Shown here: in pieces, positions 32,368 through 39,796 of the stretch
Numbering within the stretch: the stretch's first letter is position 1
Layout of the letters: the number at the start of each line of letters is the position of its first letter
Source of the DNA: a virus
Length of the DNA: 45,371 bases
Virus record (IMG/VR): IMGVR_UViG_3300021420_000061
Location: 1-45,371 of that record
Strand: one strand, 5' to 3'
Made by a program: the position numbers and the translations under genes
Notes under the pieces: model-generated
The model's database searches: none
Seen by the model: only the letters and a program-made list of their open reading frames with translations
What the model was told of the DNA's origin: nothing

Positions 32368-34466
32368 CCGACGAGCCCCGTTCCCTGCTGCTCCTGCCCG
32401 ATTTGCAGAGCGTGTTCGGCCTGGAGCACTGTCACCTTCTCACCGGCGCGCGCGAGGCCGGAATCGAAAATCTGCTGCGTCTTAGCAGCCTGCGCCTTGT
32501 CGAATTGCGCTTGCTTCGCCGCGTTCTGTTGCGCTGCCACTCCAGCCTTTGAGTTCTGATCGCGACGTTTCTTCTGCGCTGCGGTCATCTCGGTAAAGAA
32601 TTGCTGGCTGAATTTGAAGCCCGATAGCTCGGCGAAACTCTTGAACCAATCGGTGAAGTTGAAAGCCATATCGGCTTCGGCCGCGGCCTGGATCAGTGCC
32701 GGGTTGATGGCGATTTGTTCGATCACGGAAAGGAACTGCGCCATTTCGCGCTTCGGTCCAAGGTGTGCGCCTGCGAGAACTTCGTATTTCATCTGGGCGT
32801 TGCGGAAGGCGACGTGATCGAGCGAGAGGTCTGTCATTTCCTTTTCGGTGAGGATTTCGCGGATCGATTGCGTGGGCAGGAGTTCGTTGTTCAGGTTGTC
32901 CATGATGTAGAGCCAGGGAGTGAAAACTTGCCGAATGAATCGCTCCGTTGGCCCATCGAGCCTGCCTGCCGCCGCTTGGCCCACAAGCCCCGCTCCTGTA
33001 GCATTGCGCATACCCGTTCCGACGCCTGGAGCCGAACCTGCCGCCATCGTGACTTGCTGGTTTGCGCCAACCGATTCGAGAGCTTCCGTCTTGTTGCGCT
33101 CCTGAATCGCGAATATTTCCGGGGGAATCTTCGGCATCTCGAGAAGCCCGATGCCCTTGCGCACGTCGTCGCCCTGAATCTTCAGCACGTCCCCGGAGCC
33201 GAGCGAGATTTGCTGCGTCGGAGTGTTCCACCCTTCGATCATCGTGAACGTCGGGTGCAGCGGATACGCGGCGACTTCGAGAGCGAGGTTCTCGATGCCC
33301 TGCGAAACCATCTGGCGCGTCCCGATGATCTGGCCCATTCCTTGCCCGATGAGTGAATCGCGAAGTGGACGCCACACGCTTGAAAGGTAGGTGTGCCCGG
33401 TGCCGCCAGCGCCCTTCGAGATTTCGGCGAACGGGTTCTCTGAGTTGCGAATCAGCACGCAGTCGTTTCCGTGGCAAAGCACGGTGATGATCGCGTTGGC
33501 ATCCTGCCTCTCGACGATCACGAGACTTGCCCGAAGAGGGTCGGCGCTTGTTTGGAAGTTCGCCGGCATCGCGTGAACGATCTGCGCGCGCATCCCTTCC
33601 GGCATGGTCATTACCGGGCTGTCAGGCTTCGCCGTTTTCTTGTCGCGGAAAAACCAGTCGAGCAGAATCTCTTTCGAGGGAATCGAGTATTCGTCGTTCT
33701 GCCTCAGTTTTTCGAGGTCGTCCCAATCGGCATAGGCCCACTCGACCGACCATTTTGCTTTGCGGCAGTCGGGCTCTTTGCAGGCGGGATCGAAGCCCAC
33801 GCGAGCGAGGTCTTTCTTCTCGATGAATGGGCGGCGCACTTCGCGAGTCACATACTCAAACTCGATGGCGTCCGAATCCTCGGTCTGTATCACCGTCTTA
33901 AAGCCGGTGGGGGATTCGTCGACGATTGGCGATTCTTTGCGCTTGAATTTGCGGAAGCGCCGCGTCTCTTCGTGCCAGCCCCACTTCAAGAACACTGTCC
34001 CGCGCAGGCCGCAGTCGTAGACGGAAGCCTCAAGCGTCTCGACGAAATTCATGTCCTCAAGCTGGTAAGAGAAAATCGCGGTTTTCGCCCGGATCACATC
34101 GTCGGTCGTCCCAGGGCGAGGCCGAAGCAAAAACATCGGGTCCTCGTAGGTCATGCCGCCCACGATTTTCGGCACGATGGCATCGAGGGTATTGGAGAGC
34201 AGGAAATTCGGAACGCACGCCCTTGTCCCGATTCCCTGCCCCCAGGGTGACATCGACTGCGGAGACTGCACGAGAATGTCCGCATCGGTCCACCGCGCAG
34301 CCCAATTCGAAGAGTTCACGTAGGCGAACCAGGTATCCATGTCGCGCATTGCGATTTCAACCGCCGCGGCGTCTGAATACTGGTAGCCCGTCTCGGTAAA
34401 ACGCAGGTCTTTCCGCGTGATTTCGTGGTTCTGCGGGATTACTTTGGCTTCGGCTACAGGGCTCAT
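32364..34466 (-). CDS. Portal protein
   Basis: A 700-aa protein directly after the terminase gene. Its length and arrangement fit the large podovirus portals. It has N-terminal helices (YSDAAAVEIAMRDMDTWFAY), a wing or clip region, and many beta elements (GTVFLKWGWHEETRRFRKF, VIVERQDANAIITVLCHG). A central helix (VGQAAAGRLDGPTERFIRQV) precedes a long Lys/Gln/Ala-rich C-terminal helix (MTAAQKKRRDQNSKAGVAA) that could form the barrel. It forms the dodecameric DNA channel to which terminase docks. GGGGAT lies before the ATG. Confidence 0.85.
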   Translation of the reverse strand: MSPVAEAKVIPQNHEITRKDLRFTETGYQYSDAAAVEIAMRDMDTWFAYVNSSNWAARWTDADILVQSPQSMSPWGQGIGTRACVPNFLLSNTLDAIVPKIVGGMTYEDPMFLLRPRPGTTDDVIRAKTAIFSYQLEDMNFVETLEASVYDCGLRGTVFLKWGWHEETRRFRKFKRKESPIVDESPTGFKTVIQTEDSDAIEFEYVTREVRRPFIEKKDLARVGFDPACKEPDCRKAKWSVEWAYADWDDLEKLRQNDEYSIPSKEILLDWFFRDKKTAKPDSPVMTMPEGMRAQIVHAMPANFQTSADPLRASLVIVERQDANAIITVLCHGNDCVLIRNSENPFAEISKGAGGTGHTYLSSVWRPLRDSLIGQGMGQIIGTRQMVSQGIENLALEVAAYPLHPTFTMIEGWNTPTQQISLGSGDVLKIQGDDVRKGIGLLEMPKIPPEIFAIQERNKTEALESVGANQQVTMAAGSAPGVGTGMRNATGAGLVGQAAAGRLDGPTERFIRQVFTPWLYIMDNLNNELLPTQSIREILTEKEMTDLSLDHVAFRNAQMKYEVLAGAHLGPKREMAQFLSVIEQIAINPALIQAAAEADMAFNFTDWFKSFAELSGFKFSQQFFTEMTAAQKKRRDQNSKAGVAAQQNAAKQAQFDKAQAAKTQQIFDSGLARAGEKVTVLQAEHALQIGQEQQGTGLVG

Positions 34467-36454
34467 AGATGAATCCCCGAATCACCGAAGATCCACTCAG
34501 GCCCGATAGGCCGCACAGGTCCAGCCTCCGGTTCAGCGGGGGTCATCGCTGGGGGTGGCGGAGACTGGAACACCGTGCGGTACTGGGCATCGTCGTGTTG
34601 ACGAGCAAACTCTTCGCGCATCTCTCGTGCTTCGCGCCTCTTGCGCTCTTCGTCTGTTTCGCGCGCGGCCAGCTCAGGGCTTGGCTCGCGAGGGATGATG
34701 CGCTGCAATTTCGAGATGGCGTCGGGGATGTCGTCCTTGCGCCGAGGGTTGAAGCCGGTGAAGCGCACAAACTGTTGCGTGGTTATTTCCATCCAATCGC
34801 CGTCGACGAACCAGAGGCGGTCGTCGTTCATCAGCGTCTCGAGTCCCTTCACCCAGTTGCGCTTTGAGCCTGAGCTGTATTCGGCTTCGCGCCAGTAGAG
34901 CGGCACGATGCTCTTGCGCGTCGCCATCGAGATGCGCTGCACTTCGGCGCCAAACAGTTCCCACCCATGAAACTTCTCGATTTCCGTATAAAGCGCGTCC
35001 CATTTCCAGTGCAGTTTCACAACTTGCTGCGCCGTGATCGAATCGCGCCACTTGCCATAAGCGACTTCGAGGATGAAAAGCGAGCGCGTTTCCGGGTCTG
35101 CCCACCCCACCGCGCCTGCTGAATAGTCCGATTGCACCTTTTCGCCGTGCGCCGTGTCCCACCGGATCACGGGCCTGCGCACGCCCTTCGCTGGCTTGGG
35201 TACCGCGGTCAAGAGAATCGTGTGCTTCTGAATATCCTCTGCGTCGAAGTGGATCAGGAGGTCTGAGCCGGCCGGTTCGTTGAGCTTCTGGCAGCGAAAG
35301 ACTTTCTCGTTCTGCCGGCACTGCTTCATCAGCACGTTAAACGGCATGATCTCTGGGAAATAGAGATCGACCATCTCCGCCTGAAGCTGTTTGATCGGCA
35401 GGGCGATAAACTCGGGCTTCACCTTCCAGGCCGCTCGGCAGAGATACTTCAGGGCGTTCGAATCGGGGTATTTCTTCCACTCGTCGATGCGCGTTCCATA
35501 CCAGTCATCGGGTGCGTAGCGCGTGCCGAGATGGTCCCTGAATGCCCATTTGTCAGGGCGGTTCTGCGAGAGGTTGTCGTACTTTTCCTTGAGCGAGGCG
35601 CGCGTCTCTTCCGTGTTCGAGTTCTGCTCGTTTACGACGTCATCGCCCTTCCACACGTCGCAGTGCCATCCGGCAATCGAGCCATCAATCGAGTTCACCC
35701 AGAGCGTCGGAGTACCGGGCTGAGGATGCAGGCGCGCCGGAGTGGTGAGGGGCGCTAGGCTCTCTCCGTCCTCGCCCTCGACCACATATTCGGGGAAGAG
35801 GCACTGGAAGAAAGTAGCCTTAGCGCCCTCGGGTTTAAAAAAGAAGCCCTTCACTTCCTTGAGGAATTTGCGCGAAAGGTGGCCGGAACCGGTGATGATG
35901 AAAATGCGGATGTCGGGGCAGTTCAGAATCCACTGTGCGCAATCGACTTTATTCGCCGTGGATTTAAAGGCACCGGTGGGGCAGAGCAGGAGCATCTCTT
36001 TCGTCGGATCGCCACCCCCGCGGGTGAGTGTGTCAATATGCACACGCATCTCATCGAGCGTCCATTTGTCGTGATACACGCCGTCAAAGCGCTTCTCGAC
36101 GAAGCAGTCGACCATTTCGCGGTGAACGTGCTCGACGAAGCCGGAGCCCGACTCAGGCGTCCCGATGCAGTCGTGCCCAAGCCAGTAGAGGTCTTTGCGC
36201 GCCCGGTCCCTCAAATCGAGCCATTCGCGGAAGGATGGCGGTTTCTTGAGCGTGTGCGAAACCGCCATAGCCCGCCAGAGCGGATGGAGGTGCTTGAGGG
36301 GTCTGCATTCGGAGCGGTAGTAATACTCGTCGAAGGTCTGGATTCCCTGCGGAAGTTCTAAATCGCGAAAGTCGTAGGCCCACCGAATCGATCGGCGCTC
36401 GCGTGCCTCTTTGCTCTGTTTGCGAGTCTCTTTCTCTTCGGCCGTGAGTGTCAA
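34463..36454 (-). CDS. terL: Terminase large subunit
   Basis: A 663-aa packaging motor and nuclease. The ATPase domain has a degenerate Walker A (LLLCPTGAFKST, residues about 155-166) and a Walker B-like segment (CDVWKGDDVV, 265-274). The RNase H-fold nuclease domain begins with VIRWDTAHGE (D433 as first acidic residue) and ends near DDIPDAI, a usual third acidic motif. It has a TTG start at 36454 with only weak Shine-Dalgarno support; the upstream in-frame codons hit a stop, so translation is probably coupled to the small Cys-rich gene before it (TTGA overlap). No separate small terminase subunit is recognised nearby. Confidence 0.9.
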   Translation of the reverse strand: MTLTAEEKETRKQSKEARERRSIRWAYDFRDLELPQGIQTFDEYYYRSECRPLKHLHPLWRAMAVSHTLKKPPSFREWLDLRDRARKDLYWLGHDCIGTPESGSGFVEHVHREMVDCFVEKRFDGVYHDKWTLDEMRVHIDTLTRGGGDPTKEMLLLCPTGAFKSTANKVDCAQWILNCPDIRIFIITGSGHLSRKFLKEVKGFFFKPEGAKATFFQCLFPEYVVEGEDGESLAPLTTPARLHPQPGTPTLWVNSIDGSIAGWHCDVWKGDDVVNEQNSNTEETRASLKEKYDNLSQNRPDKWAFRDHLGTRYAPDDWYGTRIDEWKKYPDSNALKYLCRAAWKVKPEFIALPIKQLQAEMVDLYFPEIMPFNVLMKQCRQNEKVFRCQKLNEPAGSDLLIHFDAEDIQKHTILLTAVPKPAKGVRRPVIRWDTAHGEKVQSDYSAGAVGWADPETRSLFILEVAYGKWRDSITAQQVVKLHWKWDALYTEIEKFHGWELFGAEVQRISMATRKSIVPLYWREAEYSSGSKRNWVKGLETLMNDDRLWFVDGDWMEITTQQFVRFTGFNPRRKDDIPDAISKLQRIIPREPSPELAARETDEERKRREAREMREEFARQHDDAQYRTVFQSPPPPAMTPAEPEAGPVRPIGPEWIFGDSGIHL

Positions 36455-36648
36455 TTTGGGCTATACCGCCTGCACCACATCTCGGGCTCTATCGGGCAGA
36501 GCACGGTGCGGCACCTTGACTCTCTGTCGCAGGGGATGAAGTTCTTGCAGTTCGAACAGTGCTCGCGCTTCGTCCCCTTCTTGTAATCCACCTGCGCGTG
36601 TGTCGCCTTCTGCGTGACAGAGAGTTCGTGCAGCTCGGCCCAATTCAT
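36451..36648 (-). CDS. Small Cys-rich protein, HiPIP-like pattern
   Basis: A 65-aa protein with CSNCKNFIPC, then CRTVLCPIEPEMWCRRY at the end. The Cys order (C-x2-C...C-x5-C-x7-C-R-x-Y) recalls the small high-potential-iron-sulfur-like knuckle proteins found in phages and soil bacteria, but no claim of a cluster can be made. It precedes the terminase gene, which probably depends on it for translational coupling. It overlaps the upstream gene by ATGA. Confidence 0.65.
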   Translation of the reverse strand: MNWAELHELSVTQKATHAQVDYKKGTKREHCSNCKNFIPCDRESRCRTVLCPIEPEMWCRRYSPN

Positions 36649-36833
36649 CGAAGGAAGCTGAACGTGCTCGATGCCTTATAGAGCAGCAGGAACACGAACA
36701 GCCCCACGCCGAACATGATGCGGCCGATTTCCGCCCATGTCGCAGAACGCGGAGACGGAGTTTTCGAGGGGCTGTTCAGAATGTAAACGATCAGGCCCAG
36801 GATGCAGACGAGCAGGCTCAGGTAGATAATCAT
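36645..36833 (-). CDS. Small two-helix membrane protein
   Basis: A 62-aa protein with two hydrophobic segments (MIIYLSLLVCILGLIVYIL and IGRIMFGVGLFVFLLLY) separated by a Pro/Ser-rich turn. It is linked by ATGA overlaps to the genes on both sides. A holin-like or envelope-stress role is possible, but it lies in the packaging region, far from the lysis cassette. The function is unknown. Confidence 0.65.
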   Translation of the reverse strand: MIIYLSLLVCILGLIVYILNSPSKTPSPRSATWAEIGRIMFGVGLFVFLLLYKASSTFSFLR

Positions 36834-36955
36834 TTCGCCTCTTCCTCCTCGGCCTTTTTCTTCGCGTCCGGATTGGTCTGTTTCTGAGCCAACTCCCGGC
36901 GCTGCTTCTCGGACAGATTTGCCGGCGTGCTGGCCGGTGCTTTTGAATCGCCCAT
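36830..36955 (-). CDS. 41-aa charged peptide
   Basis: A 41-aa gene, easily missed. It reads MGDSKAPASTPANLSEKQRR and then a Lys/Glu-rich helix. Its TGA overlaps the next ATG (ATGA), and AAGG lies about eight nt before its start. It is very hydrophilic and probably a coiled or disordered peptide. The function is unknown. Confidence 0.6.
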   Translation of the reverse strand: MGDSKAPASTPANLSEKQRRELAQKQTNPDAKKKAEEEEAK

Positions 36956-36958
36956 CAC

Positions 36959-37174
36959 TTACGCCTTATGGGCTTTGAGCGCGTTTTGGTATGCGGCGAT
37001 TGCCGCGCCTTTGCCCTTCGACTTCTCGATCTTTTTGAAGTTGCCGGTGGTCTTGGTGCGCCCGAGAGCGTGAACGGCGGCCTCGCCGTGCTTCCCTTTC
37101 GGCTTGTGCCCCTTACCGGGAGGCGTCAGGCCGGGGTTACGCTTTTTGAACGCTTCGTGGTATTCGCTTGCCAT
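36959..37174 (-). CDS. Small basic protein with EYHEAFKKR motif
   Basis: A 71-aa, very basic protein (MASEYHEAFKKRNPGLTPPG, later KKIEKSKGKGAAIAAYQNAL). Its EYHEAFKKR segment recurs as EYHEAYKKR at the C-terminus of the 57-aa protein at 37413-37586, which suggests shared ancestry or a common partner. It may bind DNA or the packaging machinery near terminase. It has no membrane segment or cysteines. Confidence 0.65.
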   Translation of the reverse strand: MASEYHEAFKKRNPGLTPPGKGHKPKGKHGEAAVHALGRTKTTGNFKKIEKSKGKGAAIAAYQNALKAHKA

Positions 37175-37179
37175 GCGTT

Positions 37180-37416
37180 TTAGACGGCGCCGCCTCCGCC
37201 GGAAGCGCCGGCCTCCATAGCCTCTTCAGCGCCGCCTTCACCCCCGGCCATTTCTGGCGAGAGATGCTCGTGCATCGAGTCCATCATGCCGTCGTGGTCC
37301 GCCACAGCGTGCTCGACGTCATGTTCTGGCCCTTTCTCGTGGTGATGATGGACCGTGTGCGAGCCGTCCTTGTGATGATGGACCGTGGTGTGCGTGAATC
37401 CGTGGTGTCGCTTCAT
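37180..37416 (-). CDS. His-rich small protein
   Basis: A 78-aa protein with about 18 histidines, mostly in residues 4-52 (HHGFTHTTVHHHKDGSHTVH, then HHHEKGPEHDVEHAV), and a Gly/Ala/Glu-rich tail. Small proteins of this kind often lie near terminase genes in podoviruses; their function is unknown, and metal binding is an obvious possibility. AGAGG lies eight nt before the ATG, which overlaps the previous stop. Confidence 0.7.
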   Translation of the reverse strand: MKRHHGFTHTTVHHHKDGSHTVHHHHEKGPEHDVEHAVADHDGMMDSMHEHLSPEMAGGEGGAEEAMEAGASGGGGAV

Positions 37417-37586
37417 GTCGAATGCCTCTTTTTGTACGCCTCGTGGTACTCGCCGCCGTGTTTGGCTTCGTTGCGCTGTTCCGATATTTTTATCGCCACC
37501 GCCTGCTTCTGGGAAGTGACGGGTTGGCCGGAACTCGATTTAAGAGTCCCGGCCTTCCACTTGTGCATGACTGCCGACGACGGCAT
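37413..37586 (-). CDS. DUF6496-like small protein
   Basis: A 57-aa gene. VMHKWKAGTLKSSSGQPVT followed by KQAVAIKISEQRNEA matches the DUF6496-type pattern (V-M-H-x3-x-G-x-L-K-S-G-S-G, then a Q-A-I-A-I-A-S helix), known from phages and bacteria as a small protein of unknown function. The end GGEYHEAYKKRHST shares EYHEA[FY]KKR with the basic protein two genes downstream. Its ATG lies one base after the stop of the decoration-like gene, and its TGA overlaps the His-rich gene's ATG. Confidence 0.75.
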   Translation of the reverse strand: MPSSAVMHKWKAGTLKSSSGQPVTSQKQAVAIKISEQRNEAKHGGEYHEAYKKRHST

Positions 37587-37587
37587 T

Positions 37588-38205
37588 TTAGGCCGCGGTC
37601 AGCGAGAACTGGCTCAGCACACCGACGTTCGTTGCATCCGACACGCCGAACGTCACGCCGAACACGAAAGAGTAGTTCGTGGTCGTCAGGTTGATGCCGG
37701 TCAGATCAGTCAGGGTCAGCGATCCCGAAACGCCGTTGCAGACAAACACGCCTGAGTAAACCTGCATCACGCCGGAAACGGAATCGGCTTGGATGCGGCA
37801 GTTGAATGCGAAGGGATACGAGGCGTTGGTCGTGAGCGACTGCGCCGAGGCCAAAGTCGCCATTGTCGTATTCGAACCCGACGTCAGCGACGTGCCCTGC
37901 TGGAACAGGAAGTTGAGCGTCGGCGAGGTTCCATGCACGAAAACGAATCCGGAACAGCTCACCGAAATCGCTTGCTGCTCATATTGCCCGGTGCCGGGGA
38001 TGGTCACGAGTGCCGCCGGGGTTGCCGCGGCGACCACTGGAATTGCCGGCTTGGTGGATCCAGGCACGCTCGAGAGCGGGTTGCCCCCGTTGCCGAATCC
38101 GGGGCCGAGAAGAGAGGGGAAAATCTTAGTTGTCGTGCCGGTGCCGCCTACGATCGACGGCGTGTAGGGGCCGATACCGCCTGCGTTGCTGAAGGGCTCT
38201 GACAT
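37588..38205 (-). CDS. Beta-rich virion protein, first gene of late operon
   Basis: A 205-aa protein, start 38205 behind CAGGAG. The first 60 residues are Gly/Pro/Thr-rich and disordered (GGTGTTTKIFPSLLGPGFGN). The rest is strand-rich, with Ser, Thr and Asn (ISVSCSGFVFVHGTSPTLNF, TTTNYSFVFGVTFGVSDATN). That composition and its place first in the structural operon fit a head-decoration or head-fibre protein. It is transcribed from the promoter at 38322-38350 with an untranslated leader of about 110 nt. Confidence 0.65.
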   Translation of the reverse strand: MSEPFSNAGGIGPYTPSIVGGTGTTTKIFPSLLGPGFGNGGNPLSSVPGSTKPAIPVVAAATPAALVTIPGTGQYEQQAISVSCSGFVFVHGTSPTLNFLFQQGTSLTSGSNTTMATLASAQSLTTNASYPFAFNCRIQADSVSGVMQVYSGVFVCNGVSGSLTLTDLTGINLTTTNYSFVFGVTFGVSDATNVGVLSQFSLTAA

Positions 38206-38321
38206 GGTCGTATCTCCTGTTTTTCGACGGGGTCCCCGCCGGCGCGAAGGTTCTCCTCACGCGGGAGCCGATCATTGTGGGCAGAGCATTGTTGGGTAGA
38301 AATGTTACCGAGTCGACGATG

Positions 38322-38350
38322 AAATTATTCCTGAAGTGGGGCGCTGTCAA
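38322..38350 (-). promoter_or_regulatory. Promoter of the late structural operon
   Basis: On the minus strand, TTGACA (38350-38345), 17-bp spacer, TAATTT (38327-38322). It lies in the 156-bp gap between 38205 and 38362. GGTAACATTT (38309-38300), found also in the dyad at 39490-39504, lies at about +6 to +15 of the predicted transcript and may be a repressor site. Confidence 0.8.
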
Positions 38351-38361
38351 GACTCAGAGTT

Positions 38362-38565
38362 TCATTTGAGCGACCTGACATCAACCGGGCCTGCGAGTCT
38401 TTTGAGGATTTCCTCGTAGTCGATGAAGGTTTTTACGACCGCTCCGCTCTTGAGCGTGATTTCCGCAAGGTGCTCCATGCCGGTTGCGTGTACCGTCGAA
38501 ACCTCGTCGACGCAGATGAGCACGCGCTCGCCTTCCGTGTTTTTCACTTCGATGAACCTGCTCAT
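38362..38565 (-). CDS. Small FlbD-like protein
   Basis: A 67-aa protein. The start at 38565 follows GGAGGGG; longer in-frame readings overlap upstream genes. The pattern is SRFIEVKNTEGERVLICVDE, then VSTVHATG, then AEITLKSGAVVKTFIDYEEI, a beta-rich fold like FlbD or the small phage family with I-T-L-x-x-G-G and E-E-I. It is the last gene of the leftward control mini-operon. Confidence 0.65.
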   Translation of the reverse strand: MSRFIEVKNTEGERVLICVDEVSTVHATGMEHLAEITLKSGAVVKTFIDYEEILKRLAGPVDVRSLK

Positions 38566-38627
38566 TTCCCCTCCGCCAAGCGCACCCCTACGACGATCGC
38601 CACGCCGAAGATGAACATCCAGAGCAT
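38562..38627 (-). CDS. 21-aa membrane micropeptide (candidate)
   Basis: A 21-aa reading frame, LWMFIFGVAIVVGVRLAEGK after the initiator Met, that forms one short hydrophobic helix with a charged end. Its ATG overlaps the stop of the 61-aa gene (TGATG) and its TGA overlaps the next ATG (ATGA), so coupling is perfect at both ends. It could equally be a coupling device for the next gene. Proteomic support would be decisive. Confidence 0.45.
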   Translation of the reverse strand: MLWMFIFGVAIVVGVRLAEGK

Positions 38628-38812
38628 CAATACCGTTCACCCGGCAGCCGGAAGGAGTTGAAATCGATCTTCGCCCCAGGCAACGTCTCGAGCAGGTGCC
38701 TGTGCTCCTGACAGCTCCGGCAGTTGCAGTATTGCCACTTCGACTCCGCTACGTGCTTGTCGAACGGTGGAACAGGTACCCACTCTGGAGCAAAACTAAC
38801 TTCGCCTTTCAT
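38627..38812 (-). CDS. Small protein with CNCRSC knuckle
   Basis: A 61-aa protein starting at 38812 behind AGGAGG, six nt away. It contains WVPVPPFDKHVAESKWQYCN followed by CRSCQEHRHLL, so YCNCRSCQEHRH provides a compact Cys/His site. The rest is unremarkable. Its role is unknown; it lies in the control mini-operon driven by the promoter at 39134-39162. Confidence 0.65.
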   Translation of the reverse strand: MKGEVSFAPEWVPVPPFDKHVAESKWQYCNCRSCQEHRHLLETLPGAKIDFNSFRLPGERY

Positions 38813-39110
38813 CTTTCGCCTCCTGTGCCACGTTGTCCGGACAGAACTGACAAACCGTCCCATACGTCGCCCCGTGGTTGCAAGTCGTATACTTCGGCTT
38901 CTTCGACCGTTTCCTAGGTTCGATGTCGGGACCCGGCGGAATCAGAATCTCCTCGTCCTCCGGCTTTGCGTGATTCTTCTGTATTCCGTCCGCAAGCGCG
39001 ATCGCAGCCTCCAGCCACTTCCCGATCGTCAAACCCGCTGCCCCAGCTGCCCCCTTCGCTATCCGCCGGGACCCCTCCGACACGCCTCGGATGTTCCACA
39101 TGTCTACCAT
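38796..39110 (-). CDS. RHH-type protein with zinc ribbon, first gene of left control operon
   Basis: A 104-aa protein. The N-terminus, WNIRGVSEGSRRIAKGAAGA then LTIGKWLEAAIALAD, follows the strand, helix and helix pattern (W-x-I-R-G-V-S-x-E-x-R..A..AA...G.T.G.WL..AI) of the common plasmid and phage RHH-like DNA-binding proteins. A Pro/Lys-rich linker leads to CNHGATYGTVCQFC, a zinc-ribbon half. It starts a few bases after its own promoter, behind a run of six G. It is therefore a probable autoregulator of the divergent control region. Confidence 0.7.
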   Translation of the reverse strand: MVDMWNIRGVSEGSRRIAKGAAGAAGLTIGKWLEAAIALADGIQKNHAKPEDEEILIPPGPDIEPRKRSKKPKYTTCNHGATYGTVCQFCPDNVAQEAKDERRS

Positions 39111-39133
39111 TGTTTTACATCCCCCCGTGTGAT

Positions 39134-39162
39134 GTATTACACCTACTTGTAAAGCATGTCAA
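39134..39162 (-). promoter_or_regulatory. Leftward promoter of the control operon
   Basis: On the minus strand, TTGACA (39162-39157), 17-bp spacer, TAATAC (39139-39134). The transcript should start near 39127, giving a leader of about 17 nt with GGGGGG. The box is overlapped by GTATTACA, which recurs in the same orientation at 39459 and 39781. Confidence 0.82.
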
Positions 39163-39390
39163 GCGCGGAAATGGGTCGGTACCACCCTGCCAGCGCGCAC
39201 CCTCCTATGGGGCGACCACGCCCCGCCGGCAAGCCCTGGGAAAGCATTCTTTTTCGCCTGGGAATCTCTTGCCGATCCCGTGTCAATCGTGCTGGGCGTT
39301 GTGGCGCGAATGCCGCAGTTCTGCTAAGTGGCGATTATGTTGCACCCATCTAGCGCCTTGATTCCGTGTCGATTAGACACACACGCCGTT

Positions 39391-39445
39391 CGATGCGTGC
39401 CTTGCATTCCCACGCATTCCATTGCATCGTCCCGCGAGCGATGCG
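39391..39445. repeat. Iteron-like cluster of GCAT repeats
   Basis: Within 55 bp: CGATGCG (39391-39397), GCATTCC (39404-39410), GCATTCC (39414-39420), GCATCG (39424-39429) and GCGATGCG (39438-39445). The two outer copies are inverted relative to the inner ones. Single related GCATTC/GAATGC copies lie at about 39244 and 39307. Such clusters are typical of initiator-binding sites. Confidence 0.5.
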
Positions 39446-39489
39446 AGCCGCAACACTTGTATTACATCACTTTGAAATGGGCGGGTTTG

Positions 39490-39504
39490 GTAACATTTTG
39501 TTAC
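39490..39504. promoter_or_regulatory. Dyad GTAACA-TTT-TGTTAC, operator candidate
   Basis: A perfect 6+3+6 palindrome. Its core ACATTTTGT recurs at 39751-39759, just upstream of the -35 box of the rightward promoter, and its half GGTAACATTT recurs just downstream of the late promoter. This suggests one regulator acting at several promoters. Confidence 0.5.
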
Positions 39505-39761
39505 ATTGAGGCGATTGGAGATGCAGGCTGCGAGGCTGTGAATTGGCGATACAGAGTGACGGAAGGCTTGAAAGTCGAGGACGTTGTGACACTGACGAGG
39601 TCAATTAGACTTGGATGATCATGGGCGCACGATAAACATTGGCTGATTGTGCTGTGCGAGCTGTAACGGACTGAGCGAGACTTCCAGAACGCTTCTGCAA
39701 AGGATATAAGCGCGATTTTCGAGCTATTCACGGCTGATTCGCAGGTTAACACATTTTGTGC

Positions 39762-39790
39762 TTGACATGATGTAGCACAAGTATTACATT
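39762..39790 (+). promoter_or_regulatory. Rightward promoter of the AAA+ operon
   Basis: TTGACA (39762-39767), 17-bp spacer, TACATT (39785-39790). It has the same -35, spacing and -10 as the promoter of the 53-aa RHH gene. ACATTTTGT (39751-39759) touches its upstream side and GTATTACA overlaps the -10 box. Confidence 0.85.
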
Positions 39791-39796
39791 CGCATC

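Larger units (their letters stand above)
39163..39761. other. Gene-free control region, candidate replication origin
   Basis: About 600 bp between two divergent promoters, without a gene I can support, although weak open frames exist. It contains an iteron-like cluster (39391-39445), a GTGTC/GACAC inverted repeat (39366-39380), a GTAACA-TTT-TGTTAC dyad (39490-39504) and a shared ACATTTTGT core next to the rightward promoter. Base composition is more AT-rich from about 39440 onwards than in the neighbouring operons. Position, repeats and lack of genes fit an origin and/or operator region; this is inference. Confidence 0.5.

Noticed and set aside
5104-39345. 14-base repeat CGATTATGTTGCAC near 5106 and 39332
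   Set aside because: Several 14-base matches are expected by chance in a 45-kb genome; flanks do not align.
39328-39618. Plus-strand 96-aa frame in the control region
   Set aside because: No Shine-Dalgarno and it covers the iterons and the dyad. The last 30 residues look somewhat protein-like, so it is not fully excluded.
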